Numbered from the stretch's first letter, positions 32,518 through 40,133 are shown. The stretch is 64,000 bases of DNA from Pseudomonas sp. URMO17WK12:I2 (GCF_003253735.1 NZ_QKYW01000002.1:334367-398366); one strand, 5' to 3'. Numbers and translations are program-made. The notes: generated from the sequence alone by a model not told the origin.

Positions 32518-33463
32518 TGCGCGATCCAGCGGGCTCAGCACGCCTAGCCCCCCACGGTTCAATACGTGGGTATATATCATCGTGGTTTTCACATCAGAAT
32601 GGCCGAGCAGCACCTGAACGGTGCGAATATCTTGGCCGCTCTCCAGTAGGTGAGTGGCAAAGGAGTGCCGCAAGGTATGCGGCGTTGCCAGCTTCTCGAT
32701 ATCGGCAGCCCTGACCGCCAACTTGAAATGGCGCTGGATACGCTTTTCATCGAAATGATGGCGCCGCGTCTTGCCGCTCCGCAGCCGCTGGAAACACATA
32801 CTGCCAAGCCCACTCCCAAGGCGCCCTGGGATACTTGCGCGCCAGTGCGTCCGGCAGATACACATCGCCGCGCTCCGCGCGGAGCTCAGCGTTGTGCGTA
32901 GCCCTTACCAACTGCAGATGCTGCTTCAAGGGCTCGACCAATCTTTGCAGCAAAATGGTCACCCTGTCTTTCATACCCTTGCCATCGCGAACAATTATTT
33001 CTTTACGACCAAAGTCCACATCTTTCACGCGCAAGCGCACGACTTCCATAAGCCGCATGCCAGAGCCATAGAGCAGGCTCGCCATCAGCCATATTTCACC
33101 CTGTAGTTGAGCCAATATCTGCTGCACCTCCTGGATGGACAACACAACCGGCAACCGCGAAGGCTTCTTCGCACGAACGACTTCGCCCAGCCATGCCAAC
33201 TCCAGCTTGAGTACCTGCTTGTACAGAAATAAAAGCGCTGAAAGCGCCTGGTTTTGCGTACTGGCAGACACGTTACCGCGTACTGCCAGATCAGACAGAA
33301 AGGCCTCGACCTCGGCAGCCCCCATTTCAACGGGGTGGCGATAGCGATGAAACCGGATAAAGCGCTTGACCCACTCGCAATAGACACGCTCAGTGCGAAT
33401 CGAGTAGTGTTTGAGGCGAATTTGCTCCCGCACTTGGTCGAGCAATCGAGGCTGTCCATCCAT
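32515..33463 (-). pseudogene. intI: Frameshifted integron integrase (IntI family)
   Basis: Tyrosine recombinase that would insert and excise cassettes. The reading opens at 33463 ([20 protein letters not shown]) and is intact to about residue 222, then runs out of frame and stops at 32747. A second frame, from about 32800 to the stop at 32515, supplies the rest ([49 protein letters not shown]). The integron-specific patch [20 protein letters not shown] is present just before the break. The first catalytic Arg is on one piece, while the HxLR, His and nucleophilic Tyr are on the other. Around the break, several residues normally between VFPA and RSG appear missing, suggesting a small deletion rather than a one-base error. 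Confidence 0.9.
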
Positions 33464-33601
33464 GGTGTATAACTCCCTTATACAGACATCGGAACGCTGA
33501 AAGCCTCAGCCTAGACAGGGATCGCGAGAGAAACAAGGAATGTTATACACCACGCCCGTTCGGGAAGTTATGCACCGCATGGTGTCTATTTATAGTTAGG
33601 T
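33464..33601 (+). other. attI: Integron attI / leader region
   Basis: Lies between the integrase start and the first cassette. It ends with a core site GTTAGGT (33595-33601) where the first cassette joins. Two further core-like motifs, GTTATAC (33542-33548) and GTTATGC (33567-33573), precede it at 25- and 28-base steps, and an inverted GTATAAC (33467-33473) abuts the integrase start codon. Extra integrase-binding repeats are known in attI sites; the cassette promoter is not identifiable with confidence. Confidence 0.7.
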
Positions 33602-33606
33602 ATCAC

Positions 33607-34017
33607 ATGGAAATTTCGCGATTGCTAAAAAAGCGCCAGCTCAATGTCCAAGAGCAGAACGCAATCGCTGAGCACAGGCTGCTCTCCATAGCCAAATATT
33701 GGCATGAGCATCCAATACCTACGGCCCTGTTCGCCTACGGCAAAGAGCAAGGCATACTCTGGAGCGGCACAATCGTTCTAGAGCTTGAAATCGACTTCCC
33801 AGGTATGCCGAGCCTATTCGGAAGAATCCTAACCAATACTGGTCGCTTCATTGAGTTCGAGCTAGAAACAGATCACACCCATGAGAAACTGCTTTCGGTT
33901 GAACAATGGGAGGATGTTACAAACGCCCAAAATTTCTCCGAGCACAACAAAGGCAAGGGCATTGGTCATGGAGCCATAGCAATGAAAATTCAGAACCAAC
34001 TGTGTGGTGAAACCTAA
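33607..34017 (+). CDS. Cassette 1: unknown protein
   Basis: 136-residue soluble protein, MEISRLLKKRQLNVQEQNAI at the start. It contains LWSGTIVLELEIDFPGMPSL and an acidic FIEFELETDHTHEKLLSVEQ stretch, and ends KIQNQLCGET. No signal, membrane helix or recognised domain. Its TAA is inside the R'' core of its attC, and the TTAGG of the attI core lies 6 bases before the ATG as the only Shine-Dalgarno-like sequence. As the first cassette it would be the best expressed from an integron promoter and the most recently acquired. Confidence 0.75.
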   Translation: MEISRLLKKRQLNVQEQNAIAEHRLLSIAKYWHEHPIPTALFAYGKEQGILWSGTIVLELEIDFPGMPSLFGRILTNTGRFIEFELETDHTHEKLLSVEQWEDVTNAQNFSEHNKGKGIGHGAIAMKIQNQLCGET

Positions 34018-34087
34018 CTAGTGGTTCAAGCCGTTCGCTGCGCTCACTGGGACGGGCTAAAGCCCGCCCCTTAACCAAACGTTAGAG
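34012..34087 (+). repeat. attC: attC site 1
   Basis: R'' ACCTAAC to R' GTTAGAG, 76 bases, with the long palindrome centred on GGGACGGGCTAAAGCCCGCCCC shared (in shorter form of the motif) by most sites of this array. Confidence 0.92.
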
Positions 34088-34093
34088 AACATC

Positions 34094-34504
34094 ATGTCAG
34101 TCAGCGTCTACGGTTTCATTTCGGGGATCACGACAGAATCTCAGGATGCTCATAATATTTGGCGGCTTCAAGCTTTGCCAGCGACCGGTGCTTATCTAAT
34201 TAAAAGCCTTTTCTCCCATGTGCCACAGAGCAGATCGCACTCTTATTACGGAAGTCACATTCATTTCTCTGCGGGATACAAGGAGTTTTACTGCGTAGAT
34301 AACGGGTGGCTGGAGGAGTTCGAAACACTGCTGTCCAATTTATACTGGAACGAAGCAGAGATAATCGTGACTTGGTCAAGAGAACGCTACACTTGGTGCT
34401 CCAACTACTCCAACGAGGTGGCCCCAAGCGAACCTAATGCAATTAGAGAGCGGGCAAGATACGAAAGTGCATGGGAGCTAAAGCAAATCCCATGGAACTC
34501 CTAA
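34094..34504 (+). CDS. Cassette 2: unknown protein
   Basis: 136 residues, MSVSVYGFISGITTESQDAH. A mixed alpha/beta, aromatic-rich protein (HIHFSAGYKEFYCVDNGWLE, WNEAEIIVTWSRERYTW) with a likely N-terminal beta-strand and no signal or membrane segment. I do not recognise a family; the size and the acidic/aromatic mix are like small immunity proteins, but that is only an impression. GAG of the upstream core lies 6 bases before the ATG. Confidence 0.72.
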   Translation: MSVSVYGFISGITTESQDAHNIWRLQALPATGAYLIKSLFSHVPQSRSHSYYGSHIHFSAGYKEFYCVDNGWLEEFETLLSNLYWNEAEIIVTWSRERYTWCSNYSNEVAPSEPNAIRERARYESAWELKQIPWNS

Positions 34505-34510
34505 CATGCT

Positions 34511-34587
34511 CTCTAACTAGTGGTTCAAATCGTTCGCCTCACTCACTCGGGACGGGCTAAAGCCCGCCCCTTAACCAAACGTTAGGC
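34511..34587 (+). repeat. attC: attC site 2
   Basis: R'' CTCTAAC to R' GTTAGGC, 77 bases, near-identical to attC 1 in its central palindrome. Confidence 0.92.
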
Positions 34588-34592
34588 TCTGT

Positions 34593-35072
34593 ATGGAAAC
34601 TTTGAGTATCGCTCTGTCATTATGGAAGCTTGGGCTTATAAGCTCAGAAGAGCTAATCGCCTGGGTTGATGCTCACATTGGAGCATCCAACAATCCCGAC
34701 GAGGCTCTAGTCCAGCTATCACTCGACGGCCCCGAGGCTTGTCTTAAACGCCCAATTTATGAATTCCCTTATAGACCAATAGAGCTTACGTTTACCGAAG
34801 AGTTTGGCTTGCGAGTATCAGCGCTAAATATCCAATCTGAGTTCGAGGTTAATAATTTTATTAAGTGGGCGACTGTTAAATGTATGGGCGAAAACCTTGA
34901 CGACCCAATAGTCATATTTTGCTACCAGCTTGAGGATTGCTGCACTCTCGAAGCACAAGTAGCCTTTCTCCACAATGAGCTTCCTTCGTTAAAATCCAAA
35001 AGTATGTCTATTGCCCACTCTTTCTATGCAAGCGTACCTAGCTTGAAGCCTCAGAACGAGCACACGACATGA
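34593..35072 (+). CDS. Cassette 3: unknown protein
   Basis: 159 residues, METLSIALSLWKLGLISSEE. The N-terminal third looks helical (SLWKLGLISSEELIAWVDAH, then an LVQLSLDGPEAC segment); the middle holds PYRPIELTFTEEFGLRVSAL and a Cys-rich FCYQLEDCCTLEAQ. No signal peptide. Related proteins occur, as I recall, as unnamed genes beside toxin loci, but I cannot name the family. TTAGG of the upstream core lies 6 bases before the ATG. Confidence 0.72.
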   Translation: METLSIALSLWKLGLISSEELIAWVDAHIGASNNPDEALVQLSLDGPEACLKRPIYEFPYRPIELTFTEEFGLRVSALNIQSEFEVNNFIKWATVKCMGENLDDPIVIFCYQLEDCCTLEAQVAFLHNELPSLKSKSMSIAHSFYASVPSLKPQNEHTT

Positions 35073-35075
35073 ACT

Positions 35076-35151
35076 GCCTAACAACTGGTTCAAATCGTTC
35101 GCTTCGCTCACTGGGACGGGCTAAAGCCCGCCCTTTAACCATACGTTAGGT
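35076..35151 (+). repeat. attC: attC site 3
   Basis: R'' GCCTAAC to R' GTTAGGT, 76 bases, same Pseudomonas-type palindrome with a few substitutions. Confidence 0.92.
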
Positions 35152-35157
35152 GAAACC

Positions 35158-35466
35158 ATGCTAGGAATAGCACCAGATTACATGGCGCTTCTGAATTTAC
35201 AGGAAGAGCTAAATCTAAAGTTAAAGAGCGCGTATGAATGCGAGATCGCCAAAGGTGAAGAGCATTTAGCTGATTTTTTGATTGATTATGTGGAAAATCT
35301 AGCTAATGAACTGAATAAAAACAAATGGTCATTTGGCCGCTACGAATACTCTGGTGATAAAAGTTTCAGGCAGAGCGAGCAATGGTGGTCTGATGGGGAC
35401 GAACCAGGAAAAGGTACTATCTTACATTTCATCGGTTTCAGCGTTCAGGTTGAGTCGCTTACCTAA
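35158..35466 (+). CDS. Cassette 4: unknown protein
   Basis: 102-residue soluble protein, MLGIAPDYMALLNLQEELNL, with long amphipathic helices (about 8-60) and a C-terminal part rich in Trp and Gly (RQSEQWWSDGDEPGKG then ILHFIGFSVQVES). No domain recognised. Markedly AT-richer than the chromosomal genes. Its TAA falls within the following attC, and TTAGG of the upstream core precedes the ATG by 7 bases. Confidence 0.7.
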   Translation: MLGIAPDYMALLNLQEELNLKLKSAYECEIAKGEEHLADFLIDYVENLANELNKNKWSFGRYEYSGDKSFRQSEQWWSDGDEPGKGTILHFIGFSVQVESLT

Positions 35467-35536
35467 CTAGTGGTTCAAACCGTTCGCTCGCTCACTGGGA
35501 CGGGCTAAAAGCCCGCCCCTTAACCAAACGTTAGGA
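35461..35536 (+). repeat. attC: attC site 4
   Basis: R'' ACCTAAC to R' GTTAGGA, 76 bases, same type, with one extra A in the central GGGCTAAAAGCCC loop. Confidence 0.92.
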
Positions 35537-35542
35537 ACCTTT

Positions 35543-35899
35543 ATGAAAAATATCGCATTCAGTATAATTTTCATTGCTTTATCTGGCTGCTCATCTGCAA
35601 CTCAAGAAATTAAAAACCAAGATTTATCATACGAAAATATAAAATATGAAAATAAATTAATTTCAACTACCAAAGCCCCAGAAAAATTTCAAGCCGACAT
35701 TTCATCTTGCAAGCTTGACGCTCAGCGACAACTTGAAACAGACATAAAAAGCGCAGAGCTACTTGCTTCAATTTATGGTCAACCAATAAAAATTGACGAT
35801 CTAAAATTAAAGAGCAAACTGCACGTAGTTATGTGCATGGCAGGGGACAAGCGAAGTGGTGCTACTGGCAAGGGCTGGTCAGTAGTAAAAGGCTCCTAA
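35543..35899 (+). CDS. Cassette 5: small lipoprotein of unknown function
   Basis: 118 residues with a lipoprotein signal (MKNIAFSIIFIALSGCSSAT; lipobox Cys at 16), so exported and anchored, probably to the outer membrane. The mature part is Lys/Glu-rich, with two cysteines (SSCKLDAQ and VVMCMAGD) that could form a disulfide. The codon use is strongly A/T-rich, unlike the surrounding chromosome. Upstream core TTAGGA lies 7 bases before the ATG. Confidence 0.75.
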   Translation: MKNIAFSIIFIALSGCSSATQEIKNQDLSYENIKYENKLISTTKAPEKFQADISSCKLDAQRQLETDIKSAELLASIYGQPIKIDDLKLKSKLHVVMCMAGDKRSGATGKGWSVVKGS

Positions 35900-35970
35900 C
35901 AAGACGCTCAAATCGCTCACTCCGTTCGCTGGGAGGGGCTAAAGCCCGCCCCTTAGCTTAATCGTTAGGT
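35894..35970 (+). repeat. attC: attC site 5
   Basis: R'' TCCTAAC to R' GTTAGGT, 77 bases. It differs from its neighbours in the left arm (AAGACGCTCAAATCGCTCAC) and near R' (TTAGCTTAATCG). Confidence 0.88.
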
Positions 35971-35975
35971 GTAAA

Positions 35976-36422
35976 ATGGACAAACAAGAATTCATTAACA
36001 CTCTTCAAACAGAGCTAAAGAAGCACTCGACTGACGTCATTGCGAAATGGAAAAAAGTCATGTCTATGCTACCTGATGAAGCGAAGGCTGTAGAAATTAC
36101 CATTTCGCCTACTCAGGACGGTGATGGGATATTTGATATCTTTGTGAGCCTGGATGGCCCAGATCTCTATGTGCTAAATAAGAAAATAGAAGATCACTTT
36201 AAACTTTTCTCTCCTGTTCACACTTTAAATGGTGTAGAACCACACATTCCAGAAGTCGATCCCTTTGATGTTGATTTTGAAGTTAATGACACAGTGGTAG
36301 ACACTGTTTTGCCTTGGCTGGAGGGGTTATGGGCAGAGGTTAGGCCTAGTGAACTGTCAGTACCTGTTAGCATTTATGGAGAGGAAGGCTATGGCTCAAG
36401 ACCTTCTGCACAGTTGAGCTAA
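35976..36422 (+). CDS. Cassette 6: unknown protein
   Basis: 148 residues, MDKQEFINTLQTELKKHSTD. A helical N-terminus leads into a beta-rich acidic core with VEITISPTQDGDGIFDIFVS and SLDGPDLYVLNKKIEDHF. The QDGDG...F...LDGPD...LNK pattern reminds me of an unnamed DUF found beside other small orphan genes, but I cannot assign it firmly. No signal or membrane helix. TTAGG of the upstream core lies 6 bases before the ATG. Confidence 0.72.
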   Translation: MDKQEFINTLQTELKKHSTDVIAKWKKVMSMLPDEAKAVEITISPTQDGDGIFDIFVSLDGPDLYVLNKKIEDHFKLFSPVHTLNGVEPHIPEVDPFDVDFEVNDTVVDTVLPWLEGLWAEVRPSELSVPVSIYGEEGYGSRPSAQLS

Positions 36423-36431
36423 TGCAAAAGC

Positions 36432-36512
36432 ACCTAACAACCACATCAAGATCGCTCGTTGTCACTCGCTGGGACGCCGCTACCGCGGCGCCCCTTATGT
36501 GAAACGTTAGAC
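36432..36512 (+). repeat. attC: attC site 6 (divergent type)
   Basis: R'' ACCTAAC to R' GTTAGAC, 81 bases. The stem sequence (CACATCAAGATCGCTCGTTG, GGGACGCCGC, GCGGCGCCCC) differs from the common type, so this cassette was probably formed in or drawn from another integron. Confidence 0.85.
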
Positions 36513-36530
36513 TCGTTTAGGATTTTCTCA

Positions 36531-36890
36531 ATGAATACCGCCGAAGATGCTTACAAGAAGCTGGCATCCTATGTCTTAGCTTATGTGGGTGACAGAAGCT
36601 GGGAGTCTGCAGGGTGCAAATTTCTCATTTATTCGAAGATGGCATCAGGATCGCAATGGTTGGTTTCAGGCGGTATGAGAGATGAAATTGGAGGGTTTGA
36701 AGGAAGTGAGGATGCGCTATGGGTAGGCTTGGATGCGGCTTTGTTTATCCGCGACGACCTCCTATCGACCACAGGTCAGCGTATCTGGGGGCTGATGTTT
36801 ACTCTCTATCCAGACGGGAAATTCAACATCGATTACGATTATAAAATTCCCGATGGCTATGAAGAAACCAACGAAACAATTGAGGTGTAG
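36531..36890 (+). CDS. Cassette 7: YezG/DUF600-like immunity-type protein
   Basis: 119 residues from the ATG at 36531 (MNTAEDAYKKLASYVLAYVG), with its own AGGA site 8 bases upstream; a longer in-frame reading to 36459 runs through the attC. The ending WGLMFTLYPDGKFNIDYDYK followed by IPDGYEE closely resembles the C-terminal signature of YezG/DUF600 immunity proteins, which neutralise polymorphic toxins. No toxin gene accompanies it, as usual in cassettes. Function is inferred from the signature only. Confidence 0.68.
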   Translation: MNTAEDAYKKLASYVLAYVGDRSWESAGCKFLIYSKMASGSQWLVSGGMRDEIGGFEGSEDALWVGLDAALFIRDDLLSTTGQRIWGLMFTLYPDGKFNIDYDYKIPDGYEETNETIEV

Positions 36891-36989
36891 ACGCCTTTGC
36901 GTCGCTTGCCATGGCAGAGATAGTCATAGTTCTGCAGTTGATAAGTCATGACAAACACTCCGTATCATTTCCGTATACGAGACGGCGAA

Positions 36990-37065
36990 GCCTAACTAGT
37001 GTTTAAAATCGTTCGCTCTGCTCACTGGGGCGGGCTAAAGCCCGCCCCTTAACCAAACATTAGGT
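36990..37065 (+). repeat. attC: attC site 7, R' core with altered first base
   Basis: R'' GCCTAAC to ATTAGGT, 76 bases; common-type palindrome, but the R' core starts with A instead of the G next to the crossover point. About 100 bases of non-coding sequence separate the gene stop at 36890 from this site. Confidence 0.88.
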
Positions 37066-37071
37066 GCTCAC

Positions 37072-37530
37072 ATGCCGATATTAATCCGCATCATTCTTAT
37101 CCTTACCGCTTTAAGTGTCGGATTTGGTGTATTCGGTGCTATTGGGTCATGTATGGGGGCACGAAATTGTGAATCGTCACTAGGAGAAAGTCTTTCTTGG
37201 GCTTTTCTTATTTCAGCACCTTTCGCCATCTCAGCGCTAACGCTCAATAGCCGAAAAAAGACTAAATCAATTATTAATTTAGCGTGCTTAGCAACAGTCG
37301 CTGCGTTTGTTTGCTTTCTGTTTTCCTCAAGAACTATACCATGGAACCTAATTAGCGCCATTACATTTATAACACACGGAAGAGACATCGATTTCCTCAT
37401 ATTTCTAGTCGGAATTTTTCCGTCAATACTTATACATACATCTCTCTTCTGCATGCTGTGTATGGCGCCAAAAAATATCAAAACCCTTAAAGAGCAAAAG
37501 AACAGACACAACTTGGTGGCCGACACCTAA
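37072..37530 (+). CDS. Cassette 8: small integral membrane protein
   Basis: 152 residues with four predicted membrane helices: about 4-26 (LIRIILILTALSVGFGVFGA), 42-58 (LSWAFLISAPFAISALTL), 66-84 (IINLACLATVAAFVCFLF) and 108-131 (FLIFLVGIFPSILIHTSLFC). Short basic C-terminal tail (KNIKTLKEQKNRH). No family recognised. The stop codon lies within the following attC, and TTAGG precedes the ATG by 7 bases. Confidence 0.75.
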   Translation: MPILIRIILILTALSVGFGVFGAIGSCMGARNCESSLGESLSWAFLISAPFAISALTLNSRKKTKSIINLACLATVAAFVCFLFSSRTIPWNLISAITFITHGRDIDFLIFLVGIFPSILIHTSLFCMLCMAPKNIKTLKEQKNRHNLVADT

Positions 37531-37600
37531 CAAACGGTTCAAACCGTTCGATTCGCTCACTGGGACGGGCTAAAGCCCGCCCCTTAACCAAACGTTAGAG
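37525..37600 (+). repeat. attC: attC site 8
   Basis: R'' ACCTAAC to R' GTTAGAG, 76 bases, common type. Confidence 0.92.
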
Positions 37601-37609
37601 GTAATGCTC

Positions 37610-37816
37610 ATGCCCCTTGAGTGCCCAAGGTGCCAGCAAGGACACATAAGGGCAATGCGCATCATAAGTACGCAAGAGTTAGTTTGGGTTTGTGAAGAGT
37701 GCGAAGCGAGTTGGGCAAGCCTATATGTCATTAGCAAAAATAGCTTTGAAGACTATGGAACAGCAATGGAGTCAAAGGGGCTAAACCCTCTTTGGACCGA
37801 ACTGGAACCACAATAA
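37610..37816 (+). CDS. Cassette 9: small zinc-ribbon protein
   Basis: 68 residues from the ATG at 37610 (MPLECPRCQQGHIRAMRIIS). CPRC and, 23 residues later, CEEC form a two-knuckle zinc ribbon, the sort found in small nucleic-acid or protein-binding factors. I prefer this ATG over one at 37604 because the GAGG of the core site then sits 8 bases upstream. Function unknown. Confidence 0.7.
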   Translation: MPLECPRCQQGHIRAMRIISTQELVWVCEECEASWASLYVISKNSFEDYGTAMESKGLNPLWTELEPQ

Positions 37817-37831
37817 TGCGTAGCGCTTTAC

Positions 37832-37907
37832 CTCTAACAAGTCGCTCAAATCGCTCACTCCGTTCGCTGGGACGGGCTAAAGCCCGCCCCTTAACCAAAC
37901 GTTATAC
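37832..37907 (+). repeat. attC: attC site 9
   Basis: R'' CTCTAAC to R' GTTATAC, 76 bases. The stem is like attC 5; the R' core departs from GTTRRRY and equals one of the extra motifs in the attI region. Confidence 0.88.
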
Positions 37908-37918
37908 GGCGTAATTTA

Positions 37919-38019
37919 ATGCGCACAAATGAGGCAATAAGACAGATCGAAGCCGCCGGCCTAGATGTAAAACTAAACAACCATAATGTCTTGATTGTTT
38001 ATAAAGGCATGGAGTTTTT
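37919..38019 (+). pseudogene. Cassette 10: gene cut by the IS3-family element
   Basis: An open frame from the ATG at 37919 (MRTNEAIRQIEAAGLDVKLN, then NHNVLIVYKGMEFF) runs into the left inverted repeat of the insertion sequence and stops inside it. About 34 residues remain. The frame continues open beyond the right end of the element if the two flanks are joined directly, but no duplication of target bases is visible, so some of the gene was probably lost. Family not recognisable from the fragment. Confidence 0.6.
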
Positions 38020-38081
38020 TGAATCGCCCCTAGTTTCGTAGACACCTCCAAGCCTCATAATGAGGCCCACTAGGAGGTGCC

Positions 38082-38360
38082 ATGAGCAACCAGCGTTACC
38101 CCGAAGAATTCAAAATCGAAGCGGTCAAGCAAGTGACCGAGCGTGGCCTTCCTGTAGCCGAAGTGGCAGCGCGGTTAGGTATGTCGGTGCACAGCCTGTA
38201 TGCCTGGATCAAGCGCTACAGCAAGCCCCAGGAAAAGCGGCAGCAAGAGGACGATCAGCAGGCCGAACTGCGTCGTCTGCGTGCTGAACTCAAGCGAGTG
38301 ACCGAAGAGCGAGACATCCTAAAAAAGGCCGCCGCGTACTTTGCCAAGGAGTCCGGCTGA
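38082..38360 (+). CDS. IS3-family OrfA, DNA-binding subunit
   Basis: 92 residues. Helix-turn-helix of the transposase_8 type (YPEEFKIEAVKQVTERGLPV, then AEVAARLGMSVHSLYAWIKR) followed by a leucine-zipper-like helix (LRRLRAELKRVTEERDILKK). The A6G at 38321-38327 near its end is the usual -1 slippage site; ribosomes that slip continue into the orfB frame to make the OrfAB transposase, while unslipped OrfA acts as regulator. Confidence 0.93.
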   Translation: MSNQRYPEEFKIEAVKQVTERGLPVAEVAARLGMSVHSLYAWIKRYSKPQEKRQQEDDQQAELRRLRAELKRVTEERDILKKAAAYFAKESG

Positions 38361-38386
38361 AGTACGCCTTCATCAGCAAGCTGTCG

Positions 38387-39232
38387 GTGGAGTATCCGGT
38401 TCGGCGTCTCTGCCAAACCCTCAAAGTGCACCCCAGCGGTTACTACGCTTGGCTATCCGAGCCTAACTCCGTACGCGCCAAGCAAGATCGGCGTCTGCTC
38501 GGGTTGATCAAGCATGCGTGGCTGGAAAGTGGTGGTGTCTACGGTTACCGAAAGATCCACGACGACCTGCGTGAGCTGGGCGAGTCTTGTGGCCGTCACC
38601 GCGTGGCCCGCCTGATGAGGTTGGAGAAGCTGCGCTCGCAGACTGGTTATCGTCGGCGCCCTGGCTGTTATGGCGGCAAGCCGACAGTAGCCTCGCCCAA
38701 CCGCCTGGAGAGACAGTTCAAGGTCGCAGAACCCAATAAGGTCTGGGTCACTGACATCACCTACATTCGCACCTATGAAGGCTGGCTGTACTTGGCAGTG
38801 GTGCTGGATCTGTTTTCACGCCAGGTGGTTGGCTGGTCGATGAAGCCACGGATGTGCAGCGATCTAGCAATTGATGCCTTACTGATGGCTGTGTGGCGGC
38901 GCAAACCCAAGCAGGAAGTGATGATCCACTCAGACCAGGGCAGTCAGTTCAGCAGCCTGGACTGGCAAAGTTTCCTCAAGGCCAACAACCTGATCAGTAG
39001 CATGAGCCGGCGCGGTAACTGTCACGACAACGCCGTGGCAGAGAGCTTTTTCCAACTGCTGAAGCGCGAACGCATCAGGCGGAAAACCTACGGCACTCGT
39101 GAAGAAGCACGCGCTGATGTGTTCGATTACATCGAGATGTTTTATAACCCTAAACGCCGGCACAGCAGCGCTATGCAGCTATCGCCAGTGGATTTTGAAA
39201 AGCGCTATTTCCAGAGCTTGGAAAGTGTCTAG
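38387..39232 (+). CDS. IS3-family OrfB, DDE transposase domain
   Basis: 281 residues from a GTG at 38387; in the OrfAB fusion the frame is open from the slippery site onward (through VLCQGVRLKYAFISKL). rve integrase core: first Asp in VWVTDITYIRTYEGW, second in VMIHSDQGSQF, Glu in NAVAESFFQLLKRE, so the DDE triad is complete. An HTH_21 segment (GGVYGYRKIHDDLRELGESC) precedes it. No disruption seen. Confidence 0.93.
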   Translation: MEYPVRRLCQTLKVHPSGYYAWLSEPNSVRAKQDRRLLGLIKHAWLESGGVYGYRKIHDDLRELGESCGRHRVARLMRLEKLRSQTGYRRRPGCYGGKPTVASPNRLERQFKVAEPNKVWVTDITYIRTYEGWLYLAVVLDLFSRQVVGWSMKPRMCSDLAIDALLMAVWRRKPKQEVMIHSDQGSQFSSLDWQSFLKANNLISSMSRRGNCHDNAVAESFFQLLKRERIRRKTYGTREEARADVFDYIEMFYNPKRRHSSAMQLSPVDFEKRYFQSLESV

Positions 39233-39271
39233 GAAAGCCGGGGCGATTCAGAACTGTGGCGCGGGGAGAGT

Positions 39272-39345
39272 CCATTACAGCATTCAACTCGTTCGATACG
39301 CTCACTGGGACGGGCTAAAGCCGGCCCCTTAACCAAACGTTATGC
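39272..39345 (+). repeat. attC: attC site 10, left arm degraded
   Basis: The central GGGACGGGCTAAAGCC and the R' core GTTATGC are clear, but the expected R'' (YYYAAC) reads CATTACA and the left arm is altered. This is the attC of the cassette broken by the IS. Confidence 0.7.
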
Positions 39346-39396
39346 CGCACCAGTTGCTAACGCTGGTGCCGCGTGGCCCAACGAAATCGAGAACTT

Positions 39397-40101
39397 ATGT
39401 CCTATCAAACTGCGGTCCTGTTAGGGGCATCCGGCTCAGTCGGACAGGCTCTGCTAGCCGAACTAGTAGGTAGCAGCTTTGACCGCATCATCGTCATTAC
39501 GCGACGGCCGCTCACCCAGCCATTGGACGCGAAAGTAAGGGAAGTACTGGTACCAACCATGAGTCCCGAGAACCTTCGCCAGATAGCCGTAGACACCTTG
39601 ACCCACAGCGATGGACCTGCGGTTGGTTTCAGCGTACTGGGCGTCGGTGCTGGGACCGCCAAACTTACTTTGGAGGAACATCGTGCGATTGATGTCAATC
39701 TCAACGCCGCTTTCGCACGAGGTCTGAACGATTCTGGGAAGGTTCGACATCTGGCGTTTATGTCGGCAGCAGGAGCGGATATCAACGCCAAAACCTCCGG
39801 TTCCGGTGCACCTGGACTGGCTCGTTACGCACGGGTCAAAGGCGAGGCTGAAGTGGCGGTAGTGGAGCAAGGTCCATCGATCGTGAGCATCTTTCGACCA
39901 GCTTTGATAGTGGGCTCGCAACATACACCCAAGCTGCTCTCAGTCTTTCTGCAACTGCTCGCACCGCTCACCCCTGCAAAGTTCCGGCCAATTCAGACGA
40001 CACAGATCGCCAAGGCGATGGTGGCTATCGGCCAGCGGACGCCAACTCAAGGCGCGGTCTACCACTATCCCGAAATGCTGGTGCTGATCGCAGGCATATG
40101 A
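39397..40101 (+). CDS. Cassette 11: NAD(P)-binding Rossmann-fold protein
   Basis: 234 residues from the ATG at 39397 (MSYQTAVLLGASGSVGQALL). The GASGSVG loop binds the dinucleotide phosphate; the rest follows the atypical SDR / TIP30-HTATIP2 pattern (VGFSVLGVGAGTAKLTLEEH, HLAFMSAAGAD, and YARVKGEAEVAV, which places the Tyr-x-x-x-Lys pair). A cytosolic oxidoreductase or an NADPH-sensing regulator is likely; substrate unknown. GC is higher than in the other cassettes, and the gene starts 51 bases after the core, so it has a leader of its own. Confidence 0.8.
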   Translation: MSYQTAVLLGASGSVGQALLAELVGSSFDRIIVITRRPLTQPLDAKVREVLVPTMSPENLRQIAVDTLTHSDGPAVGFSVLGVGAGTAKLTLEEHRAIDVNLNAAFARGLNDSGKVRHLAFMSAAGADINAKTSGSGAPGLARYARVKGEAEVAVVEQGPSIVSIFRPALIVGSQHTPKLLSVFLQLLAPLTPAKFRPIQTTQIAKAMVAIGQRTPTQGAVYHYPEMLVLIAGI

Positions 40102-40133
40102 ATCACTTGAGTTTGCAATGCTCGCCAAGTGCG

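Larger units (their letters stand above)
38020..39250 (+). mobile_element. IS3-family insertion sequence, 1231 bp
   Basis: Bounded by imperfect inverted repeats of about 37 bases beginning TGAATCGCCCC, with GTAGACACCTCCAAGC on the left and TAGACACTTTCCAAGC on the right. It carries orfA and orfB linked by an A6G slippery stretch at 38321-38327. The transposase is intact by eye. No target-site duplication is found (bases next to the ends are TTT on the left and GAA on the right), so the insertion was followed by deletion or recombination. Confidence 0.9.
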
